A stretch of 64,000 nt of DNA from Luteococcus sp038433155. Lineage in GTDB: Bacteria; Actinomycetota; Actinomycetes; Propionibacteriales; Propionibacteriaceae. Positions 34,795 through 43,939 of the stretch are shown here, piece by piece; positions within the stretch are counted from its first letter, which is position 1; every line of letters starts with the position of its first letter. The stretch covers positions 3,751 through 67,750 of the forward strand of contig NZ_JBCDMW010000036.1 in assembly GCF_038433155.1 (NCBI RefSeq), in the 5' to 3' direction. A model generated the notes under the pieces. It was not told the origin of the DNA and did not search any database. It saw nothing but the letters and a program-made list of their open reading frames with translations. Made by a program: the position numbers and the translations under genes.

Positions 34795-36326
34795 TGGTCT
34801 TCTCCTTGGGTCGATTGGTCTTCGTGCTGACGTGGTTGGTGGGCGGCGGACCGGCCCGCGAGCCGACCCGAGGTGAAGGCCCACCCAAGATGGTGTCCGT
34901 GCCCGAACAGGGCGAGCCCGCCCTGCCCGGCATTGCCGGCCGCGAACAGCCCGGGGATGGCCTGATGGGAAGCATCGAGCACGGCCAGGTCACGATTGAC
35001 TGCCAACCCCCCATTGGTCTGGATCAGGAAGGCATGGAGCGGGCCGAGTGCAAACCACGGCCCCCGCCCCAGCTCGGGCCCCCCACGGGCCCGCTTTCGT
35101 TCGTTGCCCTCCTCCACGGCCTGGGCAACGGCCTGCGGCGGCAGCCCCAGGCTGGTGGCAAGGCCGTCAAGTGTCGGGGCCTCGGTGTACACATCGCGCC
35201 GGGCCCGCTTGAAGTCGCTCATGTAGGCATGCGCGACGCCGGGAGCGGTGGCGACGTGGTTGGGAGCAGCGTCGTAGCGCTGGTACAGGGTGGCATCGCC
35301 GATCAGGAAGCCACCCTGTCCCCCCAGGGCAGCCACGCTCAGGTTGATGTTCTCCTCCGTCTCGCTGCGCAGCCGTCCCGCACGGTCCACCAGGATCGCG
35401 CCGTCGGTGAACATCGACTCCCGGGGTGAGAGGAAGGTGGTGACGAAGCCCATCATCAGGGACCGCACCAAGCGGTTGGGCAGGTTGGCCAACGACCAGC
35501 GCACCACCCCGGTGAAGGTACGAACCGGGGGAACCTTCTGCACCAGTCCATAGAGCCCTTCGGAGGCGGGCGGCGAGAGTCGCATGCTGGGCACGTCGAA
35601 CAGGTCCGCATTCAGCACGGTCGCACCCACCGCCTCCGCCATCCGCTGGCCGTCGCCATTGGCCAACGGATTCACGGGCTGGAAGCCAGCGACTCGCGGG
35701 CTGATCCGTTCCGTCTTCATCTGCTCGCTGGCCGAGAAGTCACCGGAGGCAATGACCACGGCGCGCTCCGCCCGGTACTCACGACCGCTGGCCCGGACCC
35801 CGACGATTCGCCCGTGGTCGCTCAGCAGGGCTTCGACGGGGGTGCCCAGCAGCACCTGCACCCCCACCGAGCGAGCCCGTCGTGCCAGGTGATGAATGTA
35901 GGCACGGGAACCCGGCAGAATGTTGTGCAGGCGCGGCACGCTGTGCGGTGGTTCCCCCACCGGCCCGTAGAACTCCATCCCCATACCGCGAAGCCAGGCC
36001 AGCGTGGCGGTGACATTGTGGATCAGCAGTTCCACCAGTTCCGGATCCTCCTGTTCGGCAAGTGCACCGGACAGTTTCCGATAGTCGCGCAGATGCTCCT
36101 CCGGAGAGTCCTGGATTCCCTGCTGGCGCTGGTCCGGGGTGCAACTGGCCGCGATGGATCCGACGCTGCGTCCCGTGCTGCCCCGCAACTCCTCGCCTGT
36201 CTCCAGCACCAGCACCGAGGCGCCCTGCTCAGCGGCCTCGATGGCTGCCGCCAGCCCAGATCCGCCGCCGCCGATCACCAGGACGTCCGCCGTGGTGGCC
36301 GTCACGCCCTTGTCGTGCTTTCGCAT
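34791..36326 (-). CDS. KstD/fumarate-reductase-type flavoprotein dehydrogenase A
   Basis: 511 residues. N-terminal FAD-binding DVLVIGGGGSGLAAAIEAAE (about 14-33) and a C-terminal flavin segment (AIPGLFAAGNAGQGGLALFG) place it with the fumarate reductase / 3-ketosteroid-1-dehydrogenase flavoproteins, which introduce or reduce C=C bonds next to a carbonyl. It is the shortest of four such proteins in the window. The SDR gene ends 12 bases upstream, suggesting an alcohol-to-ketone, then desaturation sequence on a cyclic substrate. No signal peptide is present, so it acts in the cytoplasm. Confidence 0.82.
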   Translation of the reverse strand: MRKHDKGVTATTADVLVIGGGGSGLAAAIEAAEQGASVLVLETGEELRGSTGRSVGSIAASCTPDQRQQGIQDSPEEHLRDYRKLSGALAEQEDPELVELLIHNVTATLAWLRGMGMEFYGPVGEPPHSVPRLHNILPGSRAYIHHLARRARSVGVQVLLGTPVEALLSDHGRIVGVRASGREYRAERAVVIASGDFSASEQMKTERISPRVAGFQPVNPLANGDGQRMAEAVGATVLNADLFDVPSMRLSPPASEGLYGLVQKVPPVRTFTGVVRWSLANLPNRLVRSLMMGFVTTFLSPRESMFTDGAILVDRAGRLRSETEENINLSVAALGGQGGFLIGDATLYQRYDAAPNHVATAPGVAHAYMSDFKRARRDVYTEAPTLDGLATSLGLPPQAVAQAVEEGNERKRARGGPELGRGPWFALGPLHAFLIQTNGGLAVNRDLAVLDASHQAIPGLFAAGNAGQGGLALFGHGHHLGWAFTSGRLAGRSAAHQPRQHEDQSTQGEDQ

Positions 36327-36338
36327 CCGTCGAGCTCC

Positions 36339-37121
36339 TCAGTAGCCGGGCCTGGGCAGGAAGGACATCAATGCCTGTCCCAAGCCGCCATCCACGATGA
36401 TGTCCTGCCCGGTGACATAGGACGCGCGCGCCGACAGCAGGTACAGCACGGCGTCGGCCATGTCCTGTGGGCCCGCGATTCGCCGCAGCGGTACCGAGGC
36501 CTCTCGCTTCTCCAACACCCCGGGAGCCTGGTAGAAGGCTTCGCTCATCGGGGTACGGACCAGCCCAGGGCTGACCGTGTTGGAGCGCACACCTCGGGGG
36601 CCGAGCTCGAAGGCGAGGTCTCGGCTGAGCATCTTCACCGCCGCCTTGGAGGTGCTGTAGGCCCCCGAAGTCGGTTGCGGGTTGCTGCCCGAGATCGACG
36701 CGATGTGAACCAGCGCGGCCCCCTCGGCCAGGTGCGGCAGGGCCGCCTGAGCAGCAATCAGGCAGCCGGTCACGTTCACCCGCATCACGAGTTCCCAGTC
36801 GGCGGTGTCCAGCTCGGCCAGGCTTCCGGCGCGCATCACTCCCGCCGCGTTCACCAGCCCGTGCAAGGATCCGTGGTCTTCGACCACCTGGGCGAAGACC
36901 CGTCGACAGGCGTCGGCATCGGTCACGTCCACGGCGTGCGCGCTCCCGGCCGCCCCCGCCGCGGCCACCAATGCCGCGGTCTGGGTGGCGGCCTCGCCAT
37001 TGGCGTCGACGGCGACGGGCACCGCCCCGACCGAGGCCAGCTCCAGACAGACCTGCCGACCGATCCCACTGCCACCACCGGTGATCACCACTACTCTTCC
37101 CTGCAGACCCAACCAGTCCAT
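36339..37121 (-). CDS. Short-chain dehydrogenase (operon leader)
   Basis: 260 residues. Cofactor motif ITGGGSGIGRQ (about 13-23), NAAG near 90, catalytic Ser-Tyr-Lys (ISGSNPQPTSGAYSTSKAAV) and the C-terminus DIIVDGGLGQAL are typical of classical SDRs. It heads the minus-strand operon SDR-flavoprotein-YCII-6PGDH-like. ATG 37121 follows AAAGGAG. The palindrome 37195-37211 lies about 75 bases upstream. A likely role is oxidation of a ring hydroxyl to the ketone used by flavoprotein A. Confidence 0.87.
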   Translation of the reverse strand: MDWLGLQGRVVVITGGGSGIGRQVCLELASVGAVPVAVDANGEAATQTAALVAAAGAAGSAHAVDVTDADACRRVFAQVVEDHGSLHGLVNAAGVMRAGSLAELDTADWELVMRVNVTGCLIAAQAALPHLAEGAALVHIASISGSNPQPTSGAYSTSKAAVKMLSRDLAFELGPRGVRSNTVSPGLVRTPMSEAFYQAPGVLEKREASVPLRRIAGPQDMADAVLYLLSARASYVTGQDIIVDGGLGQALMSFLPRPGY

Positions 37122-37194
37122 GCCGACGCTCCTTTGCTGTGCCCCAACCAGTGCGACGACGGTAGGTGGCTCCCACCCCAACGAGACAGGCCAG

Positions 37195-37211
37195 TTCCCG
37201 ATGATCGGGAA
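37195..37211. promoter_or_regulatory. Palindromic operator upstream of the SDR operon
   Basis: TTCCCGATGATCGGGAA is a perfect 17-base dyad with core CCGATGATCGG. It closely matches the sites at 24601 and 49152, so one regulator, or two related IclR proteins, may bind all three. Confidence 0.65.
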
Positions 37212-37269
37212 TCGTCACGTCTACGCGGTCGCGCCATTCCCGCTTTCAGCCGAGTGGCAAGATGCAGCC

Positions 37270-37923
37270 ATGGACCAGAGAGCCGACCTGCCACCCTCCG
37301 CCGATACCCCGTGGCGGCCATGGACTCCGCGCCAGGCCGCGGAGCGTCTTGCCGGATGCCAAGCCCGCTGGTGGGTGAGCGGCGGTTCTGCGTTGGATCT
37401 TCACCTGCACCAGGAGTCCGATCGCCAGGATCTTGACCTGAGTACCGCCGCTGGCGACCTACGGCCGCTGTGCGTCTCCCTGCCCGATGGGGTGACCGTC
37501 TGGGCTGATCTGGACGGGGCCCTTCTGCCGCTGGCCGACGTGCCTGACGACGCCGACCTGCAGCGAGCCCTGTGGCACGAGAACGGCGCCTGGGTGGCCG
37601 AGCTGCATGTGGAGGATGGAGCCCCGAAGGCCTGGCTGTATCGGCGAGATCCGCGCCTGCAGATGCCATGGGACAAGGCGATAATCGACATCGACGGGAT
37701 CCCCACCGGAGCGCCCGAGGTGCAGTTGCTGTGGAAGGCGTTGCGCCCCAATCCCCACGACGACGCGGATCTGGCAGCCGTCCTGCCCACACTCACGGAT
37801 CGTCAACGCTCCTGGTTGGAGACGGCGTTGCTGCGAATACACCCGCATTCCAGCTGGGCGATCCACATGCGCAGCCCCTTCGCCCCGGCCAAGGCGAGCT
37901 GGAACCGACCGGCCGCCCGGTAG
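37270..37923 (+). CDS. Nucleotidyltransferase-like protein
   Basis: 217 residues. WWVSGGSALDLHLHQESDRQ followed by DLDL resembles the GGxAxDxxxG...D(I/L)D(L/I) start of Pol-beta-type nucleotidyltransferases such as the aminoglycoside-2''-adenylyltransferase / AbiEii group, here with G-G-S and a D-x-D pair. The rest (VWADLDGALLPLADVPDDAD; LWKALRPNPHDDADL) is compatible but not diagnostic. Starts at ATG 37270. It is placed between catabolic genes and ends 4 bases before the LysR gene start; its role there is unclear. Confidence 0.65.
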   Translation: MDQRADLPPSADTPWRPWTPRQAAERLAGCQARWWVSGGSALDLHLHQESDRQDLDLSTAAGDLRPLCVSLPDGVTVWADLDGALLPLADVPDDADLQRALWHENGAWVAELHVEDGAPKAWLYRRDPRLQMPWDKAIIDIDGIPTGAPEVQLLWKALRPNPHDDADLAAVLPTLTDRQRSWLETALLRIHPHSSWAIHMRSPFAPAKASWNRPAAR

Positions 37924-37927
37924 GCCA

Positions 37928-38854
37928 ATGGACCAGCGAGAACTGGAAGCCTTCGTGGTCGTCGCGGAGGAACTGCACTTCGGGCGGGCGGCCGATCGGC
38001 TGCACCAGTCAGCCTCACCGCTGAGTCAGACGATCCGCAAGCTGGAGAAGGAGCTGGATGTCCGACTCTTCGAGCGCACCACCCGCACGGTCACCCTCAC
38101 CGCCAGTGGCCGTGCCTTCCTGCCGCATGCCCGGGCGATCCTGAACCAGATGGAGGACTCGCGAGCTGCTGCACGCCAGGCCGTGCCGGGCACTTACGGT
38201 TCGGTCACCCTGGCCTTTGCAGGTGCGGTCAACCACCGGACCTTGCCGATCCTGGCCCAAGCAGTTCGTCACCGCTATCCGGACATCAAGTTGCATCTGG
38301 CCGGCGGCTACATGACAGTGGGTGCCCTGCAACAGCTGCGCCGGGGAGCGGCCGACATCGCCTTCGTCGGGCTCCCCGTCAACGAGGACGGCATCACGGT
38401 GATGACCGTGATGGAGGAGCCGTTGGGGGTGGTCATGCCCCAGGGCCACCGCCTGTTGACGGCCCACCCCGACGTCATCCCCCTACGCGCACTGCGCGAC
38501 GAGGCCTTCATCATGGCCCGTTGGGACTCCGGCTCCTCCGTCCGCGACGCCACCCTGCAGGCCTGCCAGCAGGCGGGTTTTCGCCCCCGGGTGGTGCAGG
38601 AGGCAAACGACACCCAAGTGGTGCTGGCCCTGTGCGCCGCGGGGGTCGGCGTGGCCTTGCTTCCCAGCGCCATGAGCGAGCTGCTGCCCTACGGCGTCGA
38701 CTACCGCCCCATCGAAGAGGTGATCCTGCTGGGCAGCGCCCTGGCCTGGGCCCCCGACCGACTGAGCCCCGCTGCCCGCACCGTCACCGAGCTCGCCAAG
38801 GAGCTCTTCGACGAAGATTACGTTGAAATGCGACATACTGAGAGAGAAATTTAG
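37928..38854 (+). CDS. LysR-family regulator
   Basis: 308 residues. The N-terminal helix-turn-helix (VVVAEELHFGRAADRLHQSA, then PLSQTIRKLEKELDVRLFER) is a standard LysR domain, followed by a two-lobed periplasmic-binding-like effector domain from about residue 92. It is placed just ahead of the MHS transporter operon in the same direction, which it probably controls in response to a hydroaromatic or aromatic acid. It may be co-transcribed with the nucleotidyltransferase gene upstream. Confidence 0.92.
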   Translation: MDQRELEAFVVVAEELHFGRAADRLHQSASPLSQTIRKLEKELDVRLFERTTRTVTLTASGRAFLPHARAILNQMEDSRAAARQAVPGTYGSVTLAFAGAVNHRTLPILAQAVRHRYPDIKLHLAGGYMTVGALQQLRRGAADIAFVGLPVNEDGITVMTVMEEPLGVVMPQGHRLLTAHPDVIPLRALRDEAFIMARWDSGSSVRDATLQACQQAGFRPRVVQEANDTQVVLALCAAGVGVALLPSAMSELLPYGVDYRPIEEVILLGSALAWAPDRLSPAARTVTELAKELFDEDYVEMRHTEREI

Positions 38855-38933
38855 AGCTGGACTTGGGGTAATCCTCGATCGAACAATGGCTGGGTCAGCA
38901 ACCCAAAGGACATTCAACGAGGAACGAGTCCCC

Positions 38934-40286
38934 ATGACCCACGCAGCAATCCACCCGGCCGCCCCAGAGGCGACCATCACCCCGATGGCCCGCAAGGCCG
39001 CGGTCGCGAGCTTCCTTGGCGGAACACTCGAGTACTACGACTTCTTCATCTACGCGACGGCCGCTTCCCTGGTCTTCAGCAAGATCTTCTTCCCGGCCGG
39101 GAACCCTGCCGTGGCCACGGTCGCCTCGCTGGCCACCTTCGGCGTCGCCTACATCGCCCGCCCGATCGGCGCGCTGGTGCTGGGCCACTTCGGGGACAAG
39201 ATCGGCCGCAAGAACATGTTGGTGGTCTGCCTGCTCCTGATGGGTTTCGGCACCATCGCCATCGGCTTCATCCCCAGCTACGCCTGGTTCGAGCAGCACA
39301 CCGGGCACGGCTGGCTGGCGCCGACCATCCTGGTGCTCTGCCGCCTGGTGCAGGGCTTCTCCGCCGGCGGCGAGACCGCAGGTGCCTCGACGCTCACCAT
39401 CGAGCATGCCCCCGCCCACCGTCGGGCGTTCCTAGGCTCCTGGACCATGAACGGGATCGCCTTCGGTTTCATCCTCGCCTCTTTGGTCTTCATCCCGGTC
39501 GCGGCGATGCCGGACGAACAGCTGTTGCACTGGGGCTGGCGAATTCCCTTCCTCAGCTCGGTTCTGGTCCTGGTGGTGGCCTTCTTCGTGCGACGCACCC
39601 TGGAGGAGCCGGAGATCTTCGAGGAGGACGTCCGCGAGGAGACGGACCACGTCCTTCCCGTGCTGGGTGCCTTCCGCGACCACTGGCGCGACATCCTGCG
39701 GCTGACCGCCTGCGGCCTGTTCACCACCACCAACACGATGATGCAGGTCTTCGGCTTGGCCTATGGTTCGCAGGTGGCAGGCATCAACCGCACCACCATG
39801 CTGTGGATCGCCATTGCCTCGAATGTGGTGGCGCTCTTCGGCCAGACCTTCGCCGCCCTGGCCGCCGACCGCTGGGGTCGACGACCGATCTTCATCATTG
39901 GCGCCTTGGGCATCATCCCGATGATCTGGCTCTACTTCATGAGCATCTCCACCGGGAACATCCCGCTTGTCTTCCTGGCCGGTGTGGTGATGGTGGGCAT
40001 CTTCTACTCGATGCCGAACGGCATCTACCCGGCCTTCTTCACCGAGATGTTCTCCACCAAGGTGCGCTACACCGGCATGGCCGTCGGCCTGCAGTTTGCG
40101 CTGGTGGTCAGCGGCTTCGCACCGTCGCTGGCGTCCAGCCTGGTGGGCAATGACAAGACCCACTGGCAGCCCGCAGCCTGGATCGTCACCGTGGTCTGTC
40201 TGATCGCCGCCATCGGCGCCTTCACCGCCCGTGAGACCTACCGGACGCCCACCGAGCACCTCGGCAAGCACCAGAAGGCCGCCTGA
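38934..40286 (+). CDS. MHS-family metabolite:H+ symporter (ShiA-like)
   Basis: 450 residues, 12 membrane helices. The start FLGGTLEYYDFFIYATAASL and the loop GHFGDKIGRKNMLV are typical of the metabolite:H+ symporter subfamily (shikimate, alpha-ketoglutarate, proline/betaine carriers). With a shikimate dehydrogenase homologue and a possible dehydroshikimate dehydratase in the same operon, a shikimate- or quinate-like acid is the most probable substrate. ATG 38934 is preferred to an upstream in-frame ATG at 38823 that overlaps the LysR gene. Confidence 0.87.
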   Translation: MTHAAIHPAAPEATITPMARKAAVASFLGGTLEYYDFFIYATAASLVFSKIFFPAGNPAVATVASLATFGVAYIARPIGALVLGHFGDKIGRKNMLVVCLLLMGFGTIAIGFIPSYAWFEQHTGHGWLAPTILVLCRLVQGFSAGGETAGASTLTIEHAPAHRRAFLGSWTMNGIAFGFILASLVFIPVAAMPDEQLLHWGWRIPFLSSVLVLVVAFFVRRTLEEPEIFEEDVREETDHVLPVLGAFRDHWRDILRLTACGLFTTTNTMMQVFGLAYGSQVAGINRTTMLWIAIASNVVALFGQTFAALAADRWGRRPIFIIGALGIIPMIWLYFMSISTGNIPLVFLAGVVMVGIFYSMPNGIYPAFFTEMFSTKVRYTGMAVGLQFALVVSGFAPSLASSLVGNDKTHWQPAAWIVTVVCLIAAIGAFTARETYRTPTEHLGKHQKAA

Positions 40287-41356
40287 TGACCGCCCTGCGC
40301 GCCGCCGTGATCGGGTGTGGGGCCGTGGCAGGAAACCACGTCGCGGCCTACCGCGCAACGCCCGGTGTGGAGCTGGTGGCCGTGTGCGACGTCGACGGGG
40401 CGAGGGCCCGGGCCTTCGCCCAGCAGCACGGCATCCCCAACGCCACCAGCGCCTTGGGAGACGTGCTGGATGCCGGCCGCGTTGATGTGGTCAGCGTCGC
40501 CACCCCACACCCCACCCACGCCGAGATCGTGACCGCTGCAGCCCGGGCCGGGGTCAACGTGATCTGCGAGAAGCCGCTGGCGATCGAGCTGGAGGTGGCC
40601 CGCCGCATGGTGGAGGCCTGCGAAGACGCCGGTGTGCTGCTGGCCACCTGCTATCAGCGTCGCTTCTGGCCAGCCTCCCAGCGGATTCGCCGGGCCATCG
40701 ACGAGGGCCTGATCGGGATCCCCATGCTGGGTGACTGTCAGGTTCAGTTGCACCGCACCACCGACTACTACTCGGCGACTCCCTGGCGGGGAAGCTGGAG
40801 CAGCGATGGCGGTGGGGTGCTGATGACTCAGGCCATCCATTACCTGGACCTGCTGCAGTGGTTCCTCGGGGATGTGCGCGAGGTGCACGGGTACATCGCC
40901 ACCATGAAGCACGGCGACCAGATCGAGGTCGAGGACACCGCCGTCGCCACGCTGCGCTTCGCCTCCGGCGCCCTGGCGACGGTGCGCGCCAGCACCGCCA
41001 CCGAGCCGTCACTGGGCGCCCGGGTCAGCATCACCGGCAGCACCGGGCGCACCGTCTCGGTGGTGGAGTACCCCGAGGGCACTCCCGGGATCAATGACCT
41101 CTGGCTGGACGGCCAGACGCCTGAGGGTGCTGCCCTCGAGCTGGGCCGCGGACCGGAGGTAGATCTGAGTGCCATCAACGGGGCATTGGTGCCATATCAC
41201 ACGGCACTGGTGTCCGATGTCTGCGCGGCGATCCGCGAGCGTCGGGCGCCCCTGGTGACCGGCCGCCAAGCCCTGCCCTCGCTGGCGATCGTGCTGGCCA
41301 TCTACGAATCACACCGCACGGGCGCACCCGTCGCCCTGGAACTGGAGGAAGCATGA
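40286..41356 (+). CDS. Gfo/Idh/MocA-family dehydrogenase
   Basis: 356 residues. Rossmann start RAAVIGCGAVAGNHVAAY, the conserved EKP motif (CEKPLA, about 92-97) and a C-terminal alpha/beta domain with GGGVLMTQAIHYLDLLQWF (His in the catalytic helix) fit sugar or cyclitol dehydrogenases of this family. In a hydroaromatic operon it may oxidise a ring hydroxyl of a quinate-like compound; this is inference. Its start overlaps the transporter stop (ATGA), and its own stop overlaps the next flavoprotein gene. Confidence 0.85.
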   Translation: MTALRAAVIGCGAVAGNHVAAYRATPGVELVAVCDVDGARARAFAQQHGIPNATSALGDVLDAGRVDVVSVATPHPTHAEIVTAAARAGVNVICEKPLAIELEVARRMVEACEDAGVLLATCYQRRFWPASQRIRRAIDEGLIGIPMLGDCQVQLHRTTDYYSATPWRGSWSSDGGGVLMTQAIHYLDLLQWFLGDVREVHGYIATMKHGDQIEVEDTAVATLRFASGALATVRASTATEPSLGARVSITGSTGRTVSVVEYPEGTPGINDLWLDGQTPEGAALELGRGPEVDLSAINGALVPYHTALVSDVCAAIRERRAPLVTGRQALPSLAIVLAIYESHRTGAPVALELEEA

Positions 41357-43140
41357 GCAACCACGACGTGATCGTGGTCGGCAGCGGGGCAGGCGGCCTG
41401 GCCGCCGCCGTCACCGCCGCCCACCACGGCTTGTCCGTCCTGGTGGTGGAGAAGGCCGAGGTCTGCGGCGGTGCCACCGCCCGCTCCGGCGGCTGGATGT
41501 GGACCCCCGGCAACCCGCTGGCCAAGGCTGACGGCGTCGACGAACCGAGGGATGACTTCCGCACCTACCTGCGCGGCGTGCTGGGCGATGACTACGACGA
41601 GGAGAGGGTCGAGGCCTTCCTGGAGAACACCGGTCACATGGTCGGTTTCTTCCACAACCTCACGCCGCTGAAGTTCACCCCCGGCAACAAGATCAACGAC
41701 ATCTACGGCAAGCTGCCCGGCGCCGGCACCGGCCACCGTTCGGTTGCCGCGTCGCCCTTCTACGGCACCGCCCTCAAACCAGAGGTCCGGGCCCGGCTGG
41801 CACACCAGTTCTACATGACCAGCTTCGTCGGCATGGGCATCATGGCGGGCCCGGATCTGGGCAAATTCCTGACCGCCCTGAAGAAGCCCAGCAGTTTCCT
41901 GCACGCGGCCCGCCGCACCGCCACCCATGTCTTCGACATGGTGGTGCACCGCCGTAACATGCAGATGGTCAACGGCGTCGCCCTGGTCGGACGGCTGCTG
42001 CAGGCCGCCGATGACCTCGGCGTCGAGGTGCGCACCGGCACCGGCGCCACCGAGCTCGTCGAGCACGACGGACGGGTGACCGGGGTCGTGGTGGAGCATG
42101 ATGGGAAGCGCGAGACGCTCACCGCCTCCCGAGGTGTGGTGCTGGCCACCGGCGGCTACCCGGCCAACCCGGAGCTGCGTCGCCGCACCTTCCCTCGCAC
42201 CCCGACTGGCCGGGAACACTGGACCTTGGCCCCCGAGACCTGCGATGGCGCCGGGCTGCGGCTGGCGGAGCAGGTGGGCGGCTACCTGGACGACTCGGGG
42301 TACAGCCCCGCCGCGTGGTGCCCGGTCTCGCTGGTGGACTTCCCGGGCGGGCACCAGGGAGTCTTCCCGCACATTGCCGACCGGGCCAAACCGGGCGTGA
42401 TCGGCGTCCTGGCCAATGGCAAGCGCTTCGTGAACGAGGCCAACGGCTACTTCGACTACGTCCAGGGCATGGTGGACGCCGTGCCGGAAGGCGACCCGGT
42501 GGAGTCCTGGCTGATCTGCGACCACCACGTACTGCGGCACTACATGCTTGGCTTCGCCAAGCCCCGGCCGTTGCCCGTCTTCCCCTACCGCGCGTTGGGA
42601 TACCTGAAGAAGGCCGCCACCCTGCCCGAGCTGGCCCGCCAGTGCGGCATCGACGAGGCCGGACTGGTCGAAACCGTCGAGACCTTCAATGCCAATGCCA
42701 GACAGGGAATCGACCCCGACTTCGGCCGCGGCGAGACCCCCTTCAACCGCTACGGCGGGGACCCCGAGATCACGCCCAACCCGACCCTGGCACCGCTCGG
42801 CAGGGGCCCCTACTACGCGGTCAAGGTGCTGCCCGGATCCTTCGGCACCTTCGCCGGGATCGCGGTGGATGCCGCGGCCCGGGTGCTGCGCCGCGACGGC
42901 AGCACCGTCGACGGGCTCTTCGTCGCCGGCAATGACATGGCGTCCGTGATGGGCGGCCACTACCCGTCGGGCGGCGTGAACCTGGGCCCGGCCATGACCT
43001 TTGGCTATCTGGTGGGCCGTGAGCTCGCCGGCGCCACCACCACCTATGAGGACGACGGCAGCCCCGCCCCCGGCCCGGACTACCGCGGACAGCTGCTGCA
43101 CCGGCTGGCCGCCCGCACCCAGGAGAAGAACCATGACTGA
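41353..43140 (+). CDS. KstD-like flavoprotein dehydrogenase B
   Basis: 595 residues. FAD-binding DVIVVGSGAGGLAAAVTAAH (5-24), then GGATARSGGWMWTPGN, and a C-terminal VDGLFVAGNDMASVMGGHYP with GPAMTFGYLVGREL are typical of 3-ketosteroid-1-dehydrogenase-like enzymes. Two such long flavoproteins (B and C) lie in this operon. Known relatives ChcC1/ChcC2 of Corynebacterium desaturate 4-oxocyclohexanecarboxylate to 4-hydroxybenzoate; a similar aromatising role is plausible here. Its end overlaps the TIM-barrel gene by 8 bases. Confidence 0.83.
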   Translation: MSNHDVIVVGSGAGGLAAAVTAAHHGLSVLVVEKAEVCGGATARSGGWMWTPGNPLAKADGVDEPRDDFRTYLRGVLGDDYDEERVEAFLENTGHMVGFFHNLTPLKFTPGNKINDIYGKLPGAGTGHRSVAASPFYGTALKPEVRARLAHQFYMTSFVGMGIMAGPDLGKFLTALKKPSSFLHAARRTATHVFDMVVHRRNMQMVNGVALVGRLLQAADDLGVEVRTGTGATELVEHDGRVTGVVVEHDGKRETLTASRGVVLATGGYPANPELRRRTFPRTPTGREHWTLAPETCDGAGLRLAEQVGGYLDDSGYSPAAWCPVSLVDFPGGHQGVFPHIADRAKPGVIGVLANGKRFVNEANGYFDYVQGMVDAVPEGDPVESWLICDHHVLRHYMLGFAKPRPLPVFPYRALGYLKKAATLPELARQCGIDEAGLVETVETFNANARQGIDPDFGRGETPFNRYGGDPEITPNPTLAPLGRGPYYAVKVLPGSFGTFAGIAVDAAARVLRRDGSTVDGLFVAGNDMASVMGGHYPSGGVNLGPAMTFGYLVGRELAGATTTYEDDGSPAPGPDYRGQLLHRLAARTQEKNHD

Positions 43141-43939
43141 ACCCGCCCACAACCGCCCGATCGGGCTGGCCCCGCTCTCCCTGCTCGGCGCGCACCCCGC
43201 CGACCTGGTGGAGACCGCCGCGGCCGCCGGCTACGACTTCGTCGGGATCCGGGTGGTGCCGGTCACCGCCACGGAGAAGTTCACCGATCTCACCCCGGGG
43301 TCGCCGGATGCCCGACGCACGCTGGACGCACTGCGAGCCACCGGCCTGCGGGTGCGCGACGTGGAATTCCTGGTGCTGGACGGCACCCTCACCCGGGAGA
43401 CCTGGCTGCCTGCCCTGGAAGCGGGGGCCAATCTGGGCGCCAGCACCTTCACCGTCGCCGCCAGTGACACCGACCAGCCGCGGCTGCTGCACACCCTGCA
43501 GGCCTTCACCGACGATGCCCGCCCCTTCGGGATCACCCCGACCCTGGAGGCCATCTCGTATCAGGCCGTCTCCACCCTGCCGCAGGCCACAGATCTGGCC
43601 CGGGCCGCGGGCTGCTGGGTGCTGCCCGATGCGCTGCACTTCCAGCGCGTTCAGGGCACCGTGGCCGATGCCCGAACCGCCGCTGACCTGTCACCCCTGG
43701 TCCAGATCTGCGATGCCCGGGCCGCTGCCCCCGAGGACCTGGCCGGACGCCTGCACGAGTCCCGGGCCGAGCGGCTGGTTCCCGGCGACGGCGATGTCGA
43801 CTTCACGGCCTTCCTGAGCGCCTTCCCCGCCACCGCGCCGATCAGCGTCGAGGTGCCCAATCCGCTGCGGGAGGAGCTCGGCGACGGGCCCTTCGCCCGA
43901 CGCCTGCTGCAGGCCGCGCGGGAGGTGCTGGCGCGATGA
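43133..43939 (+). CDS. TIM-barrel protein, sugar phosphate isomerase/epimerase type
   Basis: 268 residues with the strand-helix pattern of the AP-endonuclease-like TIM barrel: PAD(L)VETAAAAGYDFVGIR, then TLEAISYQAVSTLPQATDLA with the Glu-type metal position, and ISVEVPNPL near the end. 3-Dehydroshikimate dehydratases (QuiC/AsbF type) belong to this fold, so conversion of 3-dehydroshikimate to protocatechuate is a good hypothesis given the transporter and shikimate dehydrogenase. Sequence alone cannot separate that from an isomerase. ATG 43133 lies inside the previous gene. Confidence 0.75.
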   Translation: MTEPAHNRPIGLAPLSLLGAHPADLVETAAAAGYDFVGIRVVPVTATEKFTDLTPGSPDARRTLDALRATGLRVRDVEFLVLDGTLTRETWLPALEAGANLGASTFTVAASDTDQPRLLHTLQAFTDDARPFGITPTLEAISYQAVSTLPQATDLARAAGCWVLPDALHFQRVQGTVADARTAADLSPLVQICDARAAAPEDLAGRLHESRAERLVPGDGDVDFTAFLSAFPATAPISVEVPNPLREELGDGPFARRLLQAAREVLAR

